Shown: positions 7,165 through 15,106 of the stretch, one piece after another
Layout of the letters: each line of letters begins with the position of its first letter
Numbering within the stretch: the stretch's first letter is position 1
Assembly (NCBI GenBank): GCA_021796115.1
Contig: JAJYOP010000018.1
Span: 1 to 38,394 of the forward strand
Origin: a bacterium
GTDB taxonomy: Bacteria; Omnitrophota; Gorgyraeia; Duberdicusellales; 4484-171
DNA length: 38,394 nucleotides
Reading direction: 5' to 3'
Made by a program: the position numbers and the translations under genes
Notes under the pieces: model-generated
What the model was told of the DNA's origin: nothing
What the model saw: the letters and a program-made list of their open reading frames with translations, nothing else
Databases searched by the model: none

Positions 7165-8118
7165 ATGATTGAAAATCATGATTTCGAAAAACCGATTTTG
7201 GAGCTTGAGAAGAAAATAGAAGAATTGAAAAAATTTTCTTCAGAAAAGGACGTTGATCTCTCCGCAGAGATAAGCAATTTGGAAAAAAAGTTAAAAAGCT
7301 TGAAAAAAGGCATTTACTCAAACCTATCGCCCTGGCAAAAAATCCAAATCGCCCGCCACCCTAAAAGACCGACAACCTTAGATTACATAAACCTGATAAT
7401 GAAAGATTTTATCCTTTTATGCGGAGACAGGCTTTTTGGAGAGGATAAGGCGGTAGTCTCGGGCCTAGCAACGTTTGAGGGGAGAAAAATAATAGTAATC
7501 GGCCATCAGAAGGGCAGAGACACCAAAGAAAATATTGCCAGAAGCTTCGGTTGTGCTAACCCCGAGGGATACCGCAAAGCGATGCGGCTTATGCACCTTG
7601 GAGAAAGATTTAGCTTACCAATATTATGCCTTATAGATACTCCCGGAGCATATCCGGGAGTGGGCGCTGAAGAAAGGGGCCAGGCTTTGGCAATTGCCGA
7701 AAACATACGCGATATGTTCGACATAAAAATTCCCATTGTTGTTGTGATTATCGGCGAAGGCGGCTCCGGCGGCGCATTGGGCATAGGAATAGGCGATAAA
7801 GTCTTAATTATGGAAAACGCTTATTATTCAGTAATTTCTCCGGAGGGCTGCGCGGCTATTTTATGGAAAGATGCTGCCGCAAGGAAAGAGGCAGCAAAGG
7901 TTTTAAAATTGACTGCTCCGGATTTGCTGAATCTCGGAATCATAGACGAAATTATTCCTGAACCGGAAGGAGGCGCACATAGAAATTATGATCTGGCGGC
8001 AAAAAATCTCAAAGAAGCAGTTTCTAAAAACCTGGGAGAACTCTCAAGTTTTAAAATGGACGATTTGCTCAAGGCGCGATACGAAAAATTCAGGAAAATG
8101 GGAGTGTTTAAGGAATAA
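7165..8118 (+). CDS. accA: acetyl-CoA carboxylase carboxyltransferase subunit alpha
   Basis: The 317-residue product matches AccA over its whole length. It has an N-terminal coiled coil (about residues 8-45), LSPWQKIQIARHPKRPTTLDY (around 54-74, split here by family conservation), the crotonase-like core with LIDTPGAYPGVGAEERGQA, and a Gly-rich GEGGSGGALGIGIGDKV loop. With AccD it moves the carboxyl group from carboxybiotin to acetyl-CoA, giving malonyl-CoA for fatty acid synthesis in the cytoplasm. accD is not in the window. No Shine-Dalgarno is visible before ATG 7165, which sits 12 nt after the palindromic repeat cluster. Confidence 0.95.
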   Translation: MIENHDFEKPILELEKKIEELKKFSSEKDVDLSAEISNLEKKLKSLKKGIYSNLSPWQKIQIARHPKRPTTLDYINLIMKDFILLCGDRLFGEDKAVVSGLATFEGRKIIVIGHQKGRDTKENIARSFGCANPEGYRKAMRLMHLGERFSLPILCLIDTPGAYPGVGAEERGQALAIAENIRDMFDIKIPIVVVIIGEGGSGGALGIGIGDKVLIMENAYYSVISPEGCAAILWKDAAARKEAAKVLKLTAPDLLNLGIIDEIIPEPEGGAHRNYDLAAKNLKEAVSKNLGELSSFKMDDLLKARYEKFRKMGVFKE

Positions 8119-8126
8119 TTCATAAA

Positions 8127-8405
8127 AATAACCAAGCTCCAAGATACAATCCTTCGACAGGCTTAAGGTGGTTCGAAGGATGGTGAGCGAAGACCAAACA
8201 ATGACCAAATTCCAATTTCCAAATTCTCCACCAGAGGCGCGGCCGCCCACATATAAAAAATCATCGGTGGCGGACAAGCATCAAATAAATTTCAATGACC
8301 AAAATTTCAATGTCCTAAACAGAACCTGTTTTGGTCATTCGAACATTGGAACATGGAACTTATTTGGAATTTGTTTGTATCTTGTATCTTGGTTATTGGT
8401 TATTA
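8127..8405. repeat. composite intergenic repeat, diverged relative of the nested palindrome
   Basis: The left edge (ATAACCAAGCTCCAAGATAC, 8128-8147) and right edge (TTGTATCTTGGTTATTGG, 8382-8399) are inverted relatives and match the edges of the clusters at 6842-7153 and 37277-37469. The interior differs. It carries the 42-nt element CCTTCGACAGGCTTAAGG... (8151-8192), repeated at 13278-13319, and unique sequence including a CCGCCCAC/GTGGCGG dyad. Open frames across it have no start signals or recognisable protein and are not called. Confidence 0.65.
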
Positions 8406-8412
8406 TTTAAAA

Positions 8413-8943
8413 ATGCGAATTCAAAGACTTATAATACTTGGGATTTTGAAAGAAGGGCCAAAGCATGGTTATCAAATCAAAAAAATTATTCAAAAAGAGA
8501 TGGGGATATTTTCCGAGCCGGAAATGCAATCAATATATTATCCTCTTGAGAAAATGCAGGCCGAAGGCCTCCTAAAAAAAAGAGGCCTTAAAGGAGAAAA
8601 AAATCTCAACAAATATATTTACTATATCACTCCTTCCGGAGAAAAAGAATTTTTTGAACTATGCCGGGAAATTCTGCTTTCAGAACGAATGCCTTTCATA
8701 GAATTAGACGTTGCTCTTTATTTTTTGCCGTTTCTTGATAAGAAAAAAATATTGCCGTTATTGCGTTTAAGGTTATGGTTTTTAGAAAAAGTGAAAAGAT
8801 GGCTACTTGAAAAAGAAAAAGGTCAGAAAGAAATGCCTAAGAATCTCGCTTTGCTCATTAAACATCATTTTAAACTGGCAAGCGCAGAAAAAGAATTCTT
8901 AAAAGATATGATAACGGCAATTAAAAACGGAGAAATTAAATAA
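8413..8943 (+). CDS. PadR-family transcriptional regulator
   Basis: From ATG 8413 this encodes 176 residues. An in-frame ATG at 8353 would put 20 residues inside the repeat, so the shorter start is chosen. The N-terminal winged helix has the PadR pattern ILGILKEGPKHGYQIKKII, the YYPLEKMQAEGLL recognition region and the YYITPSGEKEF wing (to about residue 82). The C-terminal part is charged and helical, as expected for the PadR dimerisation domain of subfamily 2. Such proteins usually repress a nearby transporter or detoxification gene, but none is adjacent. There is no clear Shine-Dalgarno. Its target cannot be read from this window. Confidence 0.85.
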   Translation: MRIQRLIILGILKEGPKHGYQIKKIIQKEMGIFSEPEMQSIYYPLEKMQAEGLLKKRGLKGEKNLNKYIYYITPSGEKEFFELCREILLSERMPFIELDVALYFLPFLDKKKILPLLRLRLWFLEKVKRWLLEKEKGQKEMPKNLALLIKHHFKLASAEKEFLKDMITAIKNGEIK

Positions 8944-9027
8944 GCAATAGCTTTTTCTCGCAGATTTTTTTGTTTATCTTCTATTGTAGGGGAATTTGTG
9001 GTATATTTAAAATAAAAGCATAAACTC

Positions 9028-9079
9028 TACCCTTCCAATACAAATATTCTCTTTGTAAAAATATGGGAAGGTTGGGGTA
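9028..9079. promoter_or_regulatory. two-tier hairpin upstream of the response regulator
   Basis: CCTTCC (9031-9036) pairs with GGAAGG (9066-9071). Inside, TACAAA (9039-9044) pairs with TTTGTA (9052-9057). Outer flanks TACC/GGTA-like extend the dyad. It lies in the 174-nt gap before GTG 9118 and is not followed by a T-run, so an operator or leader structure is more likely than a terminator. Confidence 0.4.
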
Positions 9080-9117
9080 AAAGTTATATTAAAGAAATTT
9101 AAACAAGGAAGGGCGGA

Positions 9118-9498
9118 GTGAATAAAAAAATTCTTATAGTCGAAGACGAAGAGGAAGTTTTAATGCTTTTGGCAGACAGTCTGAAACGTTTGAATTTTAC
9201 CATCGAAACCTCTGCCAACGGCAAGGACGCCATTAAGAAAATAGATACTTTTGCCCCGGATTTAATCTTGCTTGATATTATGCTTCCCGAGATGAACGGC
9301 CTGGAAGTCCTTAAATGGGTAAAGAAAAATAAGCCGGATATTTTTGTCATGCTGGCTACAGCGAAAAAAGAAATCGAAGATTTACAAAGCGGATACGCGC
9401 TAGAAGCGGATTATTATGTAACCAAGCCATATACCATCGAGGAAATATTAAAGGGTATAAATATAATGTTTTCTTTCAGAGAAAGCCATCTTAACTAA
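9118..9498 (+). CDS. single-domain response regulator (CheY-like receiver)
   Basis: The 126-residue product is one receiver domain with no output domain. The acidic pocket is D10/E11, the phospho-acceptor is D53 in LILLDIMLPEMNG, and the Thr/Ala position is in MLATAKKE. The conserved Lys is in the VTKPYT segment near residue 103. It starts with GTG, preceded by AAGGAAGG. Such stand-alone receivers act by protein-protein contact. Its place directly upstream of the pilus regulatory and motor genes suggests control of pilus activity, comparable to PilG/PilH in twitching systems, but no histidine kinase is in the window. Confidence 0.9.
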   Translation: MNKKILIVEDEEEVLMLLADSLKRLNFTIETSANGKDAIKKIDTFAPDLILLDIMLPEMNGLEVLKWVKKNKPDIFVMLATAKKEIEDLQSGYALEADYYVTKPYTIEEILKGINIMFSFRESHLN

Positions 9499-9529
9499 TA
9501 TGGAGCCCCGTTTCAATTCTTAGTTTAAT

Positions 9530-9663
9530 CCCCTCCGCAGCCCCACCGGAGGCGTCCTGCGGGACAGAAATTCCCATGGCTTTAGCCTGGGGATGAATCC
9601 AGCCCTTTGAGAAGGACTGGATGAATGCGTGAAGTAATATTCTTGCGTCGGGGAGGCTTCACT
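9530..9663. other. highly structured intergenic segment (possible IS200/IS605-type end or structured leader)
   Basis: About five hairpins follow each other. They are CCTCCG/CGGAGG (9532-9537, 9547-9552), GTCC/GGAC (9554-9565), imperfect CCCATGGCT/AGCCTGGGG (9573-9592), ATCCAG with inner CCTT/AAGG and CTGGAT (9597-9622), and GTGAAG/CTTCAC (9629-9634, 9657-9662). The third hairpin with its flanks resembles right-end hairpins of IS200/IS605 elements, read on the minus strand. No transposase gene or remnant is visible. It could instead be a structured 5' leader of the downstream GAF/GGDEF-like gene. The known GEMM c-di-GMP riboswitch consensus is not matched. Confidence 0.4.
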
Positions 9664-9682
9664 TAAAAATTGAGGTGTGGTT

Positions 9683-11056
9683 ATGAGCGGTAATAAAAAC
9701 ACAGAAAACAGAGAGGTTAATGGTACGGTTAAGGGTTTTTCCATTAAAGGATTGAGTTTAAAACGGAGAATATGGATTGCGGTATCATTAGTCACCTTGC
9801 TGCCGGCGATAGTTACTATTTATTATTTAACCGGGTTCTATATATCAACTATTGCCGTCGCGGTGGGCCTTGCAATAATAATTTTAGGCTGGTGGATTAT
9901 TTTTGAAGTTTTCTCATCTATCGCAAAGGTATATTATAACTCCAAGAAGACTTTAAAAAATATAGGGGAAGATACGCCGGCAGTTGCCAATGAGGTACAG
10001 AACCTCGAAACTATAATCGATATCCTTTCTTCAAAGATGAAGAGCGGCCTTGAGCAGCTGAAATATTTCAGCCAAAAGACCGAAGAACTGAACCAGGAAG
10101 TTTCCAAGAAAGTTTTTGTCCTCTCAACGATACTCCAGGCTAACGATCTTTTTTCTAAAGAAATACCCTCGGAAGAAATAATTTTATTCCTTGCGCAGCG
10201 TTTACGAGAAATATTAGGAATGAAAATCTGTTGTATCAACCTGAAAGAGGACAGCTCCGATATTTTTCGTGCAATTTCCTGTTTGGGCGTTGAGGCTGAA
10301 AAATTGGAGCAGATTATCCTTCAAGAAAATAAGAATATCTACAGAATTAAGAAAATAGATACCTATGATAAATTGAACAAAACACCTGCTTATGCCAGTA
10401 TCGTAAAAGAACTTAAGATAAGTAATTTTGGAATCTGCCCAATCCTTTCAAAGATTCAAACCATAGGTTTTTTAATCGTAGGTTCAAACGATGAGGAGTT
10501 TACTTTCAGCAAAGATAATCTGAATATACTTAACCTTTTCTCCCAGAATATAGCTTTAATCTGGGAACATAAACGTTTATCTCTAAAGGTGGATGAGCTT
10601 GAGGTTTTTGACTATCTTACCGGCTTATACAATATTAAATATATCGAAAAAAGGCTTACTGAAGAAAGTGCGCGCTGTGTATCTTACCAGCGGCCATGCG
10701 GCTTTCTTTTAATGAAAATATCCAACTATACGTATTGTCAGGAAGAATTAGGGCCTATTGAAGTAGAAAAACTGGTTAAAAAAGCTGCCAAAATATTTAA
10801 AGAATCCCTCCGGGCAATTGATATCGCAGGAAGGGCGGACTCGGACAGCCTTTGCGCAATTTTGATAGAGAAAAATAAAAGGCAATCGCAGGCTGTCGCC
10901 GGCGAATTAAAAGCCAAACTCAACGGTGTGTTTAAAGACCAACTAAAAGTAAATTTTGCCGTTGCCGAAAACCCTATAGATGGTACGACAGCAAAGGAAC
11001 TGATGCTTTTTGCTCAATCTCATATTGGCACACAAGATTCAAATGAAATTTCCTAA
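9683..11056 (+). CDS. membrane GAF-domain protein with degenerate GGDEF domain
   Basis: From ATG 9683 (GAGG at 9672-9675) this encodes 457 residues; a GTG at 9677 is possible. Two membrane helices (about 29-50 and 53-77) are followed by a coiled coil (about 100-150), a GAF-like sensor (about 155-295) and a diguanylate-cyclase-like fold beginning FDYLTGLYN (309-317). The catalytic signature is lost: the expected RxGGDEF is RADSDSL at 384-390, so GGDEF reads DSDSL. It should therefore not make c-di-GMP; such domains can act as GTP- or c-di-GMP-binding sensors or scaffolds. It overlaps the downstream MshEN-like gene and precedes the PilB genes, which points to regulation of the pilus motor. Confidence 0.75.
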   Translation: MSGNKNTENREVNGTVKGFSIKGLSLKRRIWIAVSLVTLLPAIVTIYYLTGFYISTIAVAVGLAIIILGWWIIFEVFSSIAKVYYNSKKTLKNIGEDTPAVANEVQNLETIIDILSSKMKSGLEQLKYFSQKTEELNQEVSKKVFVLSTILQANDLFSKEIPSEEIILFLAQRLREILGMKICCINLKEDSSDIFRAISCLGVEAEKLEQIILQENKNIYRIKKIDTYDKLNKTPAYASIVKELKISNFGICPILSKIQTIGFLIVGSNDEEFTFSKDNLNILNLFSQNIALIWEHKRLSLKVDELEVFDYLTGLYNIKYIEKRLTEESARCVSYQRPCGFLLMKISNYTYCQEELGPIEVEKLVKKAAKIFKESLRAIDIAGRADSDSLCAILIEKNKRQSQAVAGELKAKLNGVFKDQLKVNFAVAENPIDGTTAKELMLFAQSHIGTQDSNEIS

Positions 11057-11480
11057 GAAATCAGAAAAACCTCTTGGCCAGATTTTGGTAGAAAGGGGCG
11101 TAATTTCCCTTGAACAATTACAACTTGCATTAGCTTCTCAAGAAAAAGAAGGCGGGCTGATAGGAGAAGTAATTGTTAAGTTAGGGTTTGCAAAAGAAGA
11201 AGAAATAGCCCATTGCCTTAGCCTGCAATTCGGGTTTCCATATCTTCCGCTTGAGAATTATGAAATCTCGAAAGAAATTGTTACTCTTGTGCCTAAAAAT
11301 GTCGCAGCCCATTATTGCCTTGTCACACTGGACAAAATAGGGTCTACTTTAACAATTGCCATAGCAAATCCTTTAAACGTTCAGGCGATAGAAGACCTGG
11401 AAGATCTTACGCATTGTGATATTCAGATATTTGTAAGCACACCTTCCGATATACGAAACGCGATAGAGAAATTCTATTGA
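11043..11480 (+). CDS. stand-alone MshEN (GspE N-terminal) domain protein, candidate c-di-GMP binder
   Basis: From ATG 11043 this is a 145-residue protein; an earlier in-frame ATG at 11010 lies deep inside the preceding gene. It is only a GspE/PilB N-terminal domain with no ATPase. Residues about 11-60 carry the two half-motifs of MshEN domains: LGQILVERGVISLEQLQLAL, then IGEVIVKLGFAKEEEIAHCL, each ending near a Gln. In the MshE family these two motifs bind c-di-GMP. The second half (about 80-145) matches the common GspE N-terminal extension. It overlaps the degenerate-GGDEF gene by 14 nt and ends 7 nt before pilB1, implying coupled expression. It may titrate or relay c-di-GMP to the pilus ATPases; this is inference. 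Confidence 0.75.
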   Translation: MKFPKKSEKPLGQILVERGVISLEQLQLALASQEKEGGLIGEVIVKLGFAKEEEIAHCLSLQFGFPYLPLENYEISKEIVTLVPKNVAAHYCLVTLDKIGSTLTIAIANPLNVQAIEDLEDLTHCDIQIFVSTPSDIRNAIEKFY

Positions 11481-11487
11481 GAAAGAC

Positions 11488-13182
11488 ATGTCAAAAGAAA
11501 AATTTACCGACTATCTATTGAGCAAAAACCTTATCTCTAAAGAAGATCTCGAAAAGGCCCTGACAATCCAAAAAGAAAAAGGCGGTTCATTGGTTGAGCT
11601 TTTTGTAAAGCTGGGCTTTATGCAGGAGAATCAGATTTTAAGCGTACTCTCTTCCTACCTTAATATACCCCCCATAAGGGTCCTTAATTTAAATATCGCC
11701 AAGGAAACTTTAAACCTTATTCCGGAAAAAGTTGCGCAAAATCTGCAAGTCATACCCATCGGTAAAATCGGAAATACATTATCGGTTGCCATGAGCGACC
11801 CTTTAAATGTTTTGGCGATAGACGATTTACATAAAATTACAAATTGCGAAATAAATCCGGTTATAGCTCCGATTTCAGAGATGAAAGAAGCTATAGCAAA
11901 TCATTATAATCGCGAGCCGATAAGCTCAATTGAAGAAATCATTAGCAATCAAAATGCCGATAATATAGAAATTATAAAAACCAAAGAAACTATAGAAGAA
12001 GAAAATATAAGCGACATTGACGAGGCCCCGGTTATCAAGTTTACAAATACAATCCTGAAAAAAGCAGTTTACGAAAGGGCTTCCGATATTCTTATTGAGC
12101 CTTGGGAGAAATCAAGCAAAGTTCGGTTCAGAATCGACGGGTTACTTAAAGAGGCGGATACCTTTCCAGAGAAAATGCACCCTTTCATTATCTCGCGCAT
12201 AAAAGTAATGTGTAATCTAAATATCGCAGAGCACCGCCTCCCGCAGGAAGGCAGATTCAGAAGCATGATACTGGACAGAAATGTTGATTTCAGAGTTTCG
12301 ATATTGCCGTCCAGTATGGGCGAAAAAGCAGCTTTGCGGATTTTAGATAAAAGCACAGCGCTTCTTGATTTGGATCTTCTGGGATTTGAGCCGGATGCAT
12401 TAAAACAAATTAAAGAAGACATCCTCAAGCCGCACGGATTAATTCTTGCCTGCGGGCCAACCGGTTCAGGTAAAACTACAACACTATATTCGATGATCTC
12501 TTATATTTATAATCCGGGGAAAAACATAATTACCGTCGAGGATCCCATAGAATATCAGTTAAAAGGCATAAACCAGGTCAGCATAAACCCGGCGATAAAT
12601 TTAACTTTTTCGACATCGCTTCGCTCTATTTTAAGGCAAGATCCCGACATAATCATGGTCGGAGAAATACGCGATGCCGATACCGCTGACATCGGAATTA
12701 AAGCCGCATTAACCGGGCATTTAGTGCTTTCTACCTTACACACAACTACCAGCGCCGGTTCTATAACCCGGCTGCTTAATATGGGTATAGAACCATTCCT
12801 GCTTTCATCTACCTTAATCGGAGTGGTTACCCAGCGGCTTGTCAGGACCTTATGTAATAAATGCAAAGAAAAATTTAATATGCCCGAAAACATAAGAGAA
12901 AAATATTCCATAGATAAAAATGCGACTATCTACAAAATAAAAGGATGTAATTTATGCCAGCATACAGGATATAAAGGAAGGATCGTTCTCTGTGAATACT
13001 TGCCGGTTTCGCCAAAAATAAGAGCATTGGTAAATTCGTCTGCTTCGGAACATATTATAAACCGTCAGGCGCGCATTTTGGGTATGCGTACGCTAAGGGG
13101 CGATGGTTTAATAAAAGTAGCTAAAGGGGTAACAACGCTTGAAGAAGTTTTGAAAGTTACGGGTCCGGACGAACCGTTATAG
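11488..13182 (+). CDS. pilB: type IV pilus extension ATPase PilB-type (copy 1)
   Basis: The 564-residue product has an N-terminal MshEN-like region (residues 1-140), a variable linker, and a secretion ATPase core. Walker A is GPTGSGKTT at 323-331 and Walker B is DPDIIMVGEIRD at 385-396, with the His-box LVLSTLHTT near 412-420. A tetracysteine zinc site is C456/C459 and C487/C490. The family powers pilus polymerisation as a cytoplasmic hexamer docked on PilC. One deviation: the usual ASDIHIEP reads ASDILIEP (about 198-205), replacing His by Leu. It lies 7 nt after the MshEN-like gene. Whether this copy or the next drives extension cannot be told from sequence; the zinc site argues against both being PilT. 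Confidence 0.88.
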   Translation: MSKEKFTDYLLSKNLISKEDLEKALTIQKEKGGSLVELFVKLGFMQENQILSVLSSYLNIPPIRVLNLNIAKETLNLIPEKVAQNLQVIPIGKIGNTLSVAMSDPLNVLAIDDLHKITNCEINPVIAPISEMKEAIANHYNREPISSIEEIISNQNADNIEIIKTKETIEEENISDIDEAPVIKFTNTILKKAVYERASDILIEPWEKSSKVRFRIDGLLKEADTFPEKMHPFIISRIKVMCNLNIAEHRLPQEGRFRSMILDRNVDFRVSILPSSMGEKAALRILDKSTALLDLDLLGFEPDALKQIKEDILKPHGLILACGPTGSGKTTTLYSMISYIYNPGKNIITVEDPIEYQLKGINQVSINPAINLTFSTSLRSILRQDPDIIMVGEIRDADTADIGIKAALTGHLVLSTLHTTTSAGSITRLLNMGIEPFLLSSTLIGVVTQRLVRTLCNKCKEKFNMPENIREKYSIDKNATIYKIKGCNLCQHTGYKGRIVLCEYLPVSPKIRALVNSSASEHIINRQARILGMRTLRGDGLIKVAKGVTTLEEVLKVTGPDEPL

Positions 13183-13192
13183 AAAATGAAAC

Positions 13193-13258
13193 CAGAAACC
13201 AGTAGCCAGAAACCAGAAATAATATCTTTACTATCTAGTTTCTGGCTACTGGTTTCTG
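13193..13258. repeat. ACCAGAAACCAG palindrome, copy 1
   Basis: The arms 13193-13213 (CAGAAACCAGTAGCCAGAAA...) and 13238-13258 are perfect inverted repeats of 21 bp, extended inward by 3 bp after one mismatch. The 24-nt centre contains AATAATATCTTTACT. The centre and arms recur at 15026-15091. It lies between the two PilB genes, in a likely cotranscribed region, and has no T-tract. Confidence 0.85.
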
Positions 13259-13277
13259 TAATCTTTCCGAGCGGAGT

Positions 13278-13319
13278 CCTTCGGCAGGCTCAAGATGGTT
13301 TGAAGGATGACGAGCGAAG
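13278..13319. repeat. 42-nt CCTTCG-type element, copy 2
   Basis: This segment (begins CCTTCGGCAGGCTCAAGATG) aligns without gaps to 8151-8192, with six differences, all transitions. It directly follows the palindrome at 13193-13258, so the gap between the PilB genes is entirely repeat-derived. Confidence 0.65.
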
Positions 13320-13337
13320 TCTAACCACGATGAAAAC

Positions 13338-15014
13338 ATGAACATCAAAGAAAAAATATTAGGCCATATTCAAAAAAATAAAAGCATCAATCAAGAGATG
13401 CTTAAAGCGCTCCAGGAAGCTGATAATTATGACACGTTTAAGCGTTTGCTGATGGAAAACCATTTAATCAACGAAGAGGAACTTTTGCTTATTTTTTCTA
13501 AAGAATTCAAAATACCATTTTTGGATTTGAAAAAATACAAGATACCTTACAAAAATAAAGATTTACTCCCTCAGGAAATATCTTTTAAGTACAAAGTTTT
13601 TCCTGTTTGTAACATCGGCAATGTATTTACTATAGCCACCGCAAACCCTTTAAATATTATAACGCATGATGATATAAGGATAATTTCCAAAGCGGAAAAA
13701 GTAGATTTGGTTCTTTCGCGGGAGGACGACATTATGAAGGCTATAAGTATTTTATATAAAGCCGACGAAGTTTCGCCGTTGCTTGACGAAGACTCTTATT
13801 TCGAAGTCGGCGAAACCGTTGAAGTTAAGGATTCTCTCGAAAATTTAATTGATGAAAGCGAACGGCCGCCGATTGTCAGGGCCGTTGATTTATTTATTTA
13901 TAATGCTTTAAAGAAACGGGCTTCCGATATACATATCGAACCATATCAAGACAGGTTAGTAATAAAATACAGAATAGACGGCGTTTTGCATGAAGAGTTT
14001 AACTTTCCAAAAAAGAACCAACAGGCAGTGCTTGCCAGGCTTAAAATCATTTCCTCGCTTGATATTACCGAATCGCGCCTTCCTCAAGACGGCCGCTTTA
14101 AGGTAAAGTTTGAAAATAGAGAAATCGATTTTCGAGTATCAAGCCTGCCCACGCATTTCGGAGAAAAATTCGTTTTGAGGGTTCTAGACAAAGAAAATTT
14201 GTCCACGGGTTTAAGGAATCTCGGCTTTTCAGAAGAACCGTTAAAGATATTTGAAGAGGCGATTAAGGCGCCTTTTGGAATGATTGTTGTTACCGGCCCG
14301 ACCGGCAGCGGAAAATCAACGACTCTTTATTCAATCATAAACCAGATAAATACTCCGGAAAAAAATATCATAACTATCGAAGACCCTATCGAATACCAGA
14401 TAGAAGGCATAACCCAAATACATGTGAACACCGAAATCGGTTTAAGTTTTGCCAACGGCCTTCGCTCGGTATTAAGGCAGTCTCCGGACATCATCATGGT
14501 TGGAGAAATAAGAGATTCTGAAACCGCAGACATCGCAATCAAAGCTTCTCTAACCGGAGAATTGATACTTTCTACCCTGCACACTAACACGGCCGCAGGC
14601 ACTATTACCAGGCTTATTGATATGGGTATCGAACCGTTTCTTCTGGCTTCTTCTTTAGTTTGCGCAACTGCACAAAGATTGATAAGAAAATTGTGCCCAA
14701 AGTGCAAAGAAAAGGACGAAGTGGAAAAAAGCGTTCTGGATAAATTAAAAATAACCGCCAAAGGGCAATTTTTTAAACCAAAAGGCTGCCCTTACTGCGG
14801 TAACACAGGTTATCGCGGAAGAATTGCTATCTTGGAGGTTTTGCTTTTAGATGATAAAATAAAAGAAATGATTATAGAAAGGCGATCAGAAGACGAGATA
14901 ATAGATTACGCTGCAAAAAATAAAGGGTATAAGCCTTTAAGGGATAATGGATTTTCGCACTGTCTCGAGGGTACTACTTCTCTTGAAGAGGTTATAAGGG
15001 CAACTTCGGAATGA
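13338..15014 (+). CDS. type IV pilus/type II secretion ATPase PilB/GspE-type (copy 2)
   Basis: The 558-residue product shares the full ATPase core with copy 1: ASDIHIEP (195-202, canonical His), Walker A GPTGSGKST (320-328), Walker B SPDIIMVGEIRD (382-393), and zinc cysteines C453/C456 and C484/C487. The N-terminal 60 residues are helical but lack the LG...L...G half-motifs of MshEN, so c-di-GMP binding is unlikely here. ATG 13338 has no visible Shine-Dalgarno and follows two repeat elements. It may be a second extension motor, a partner subunit of copy 1, or a motor for another filament. Only one platform gene, pilC, follows. Confidence 0.88.
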   Translation: MNIKEKILGHIQKNKSINQEMLKALQEADNYDTFKRLLMENHLINEEELLLIFSKEFKIPFLDLKKYKIPYKNKDLLPQEISFKYKVFPVCNIGNVFTIATANPLNIITHDDIRIISKAEKVDLVLSREDDIMKAISILYKADEVSPLLDEDSYFEVGETVEVKDSLENLIDESERPPIVRAVDLFIYNALKKRASDIHIEPYQDRLVIKYRIDGVLHEEFNFPKKNQQAVLARLKIISSLDITESRLPQDGRFKVKFENREIDFRVSSLPTHFGEKFVLRVLDKENLSTGLRNLGFSEEPLKIFEEAIKAPFGMIVVTGPTGSGKSTTLYSIINQINTPEKNIITIEDPIEYQIEGITQIHVNTEIGLSFANGLRSVLRQSPDIIMVGEIRDSETADIAIKASLTGELILSTLHTNTAAGTITRLIDMGIEPFLLASSLVCATAQRLIRKLCPKCKEKDEVEKSVLDKLKITAKGQFFKPKGCPYCGNTGYRGRIAILEVLLLDDKIKEMIIERRSEDEIIDYAAKNKGYKPLRDNGFSHCLEGTTSLEEVIRATSE

Positions 15015-15025
15015 AGAAAATAAAC

Positions 15026-15091
15026 CAGAAGCCAGAGCACAGAAACCAGAAATAATATCTTTACTGTCTGGTTTCTGGCTACTGGTTTCTG
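15026..15091. repeat. ACCAGAAACCAG palindrome, copy 2
   Basis: The arms 15026-15050 and 15067-15091 match as inverted repeats at 20 of 25 positions. The inner 11 bp and the centre AATAATATCTTTACT are identical to copy 1 (13193-13258). It separates the second PilB gene from pilC. Confidence 0.8.
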
Positions 15092-15106
15092 TACTCTTTA
15101 AACTAT

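Noticed and set aside
8168-8410. Open frame of 80 codons inside the repeat spacer
   Set aside because: It consists of repeat sequence, has no ribosome binding site and no recognisable protein; the real PadR start follows at 8413.
9499-9682. GEMM-type c-di-GMP riboswitch upstream of the GGDEF-like gene
   Set aside because: The conserved GCAAACC and GACGCAAAGCC-type segments in the right order are missing on both strands.
9683-11056. Active diguanylate cyclase
   Set aside because: The GGDEF motif reads DSDSL, so the metal- and GTP-binding residues needed for catalysis are absent.
13338-15014. PilT-type retraction ATPase
   Set aside because: It has the long N-terminal domain and the tetracysteine zinc site of PilB/GspE; PilT is about 350 residues without zinc cysteines.
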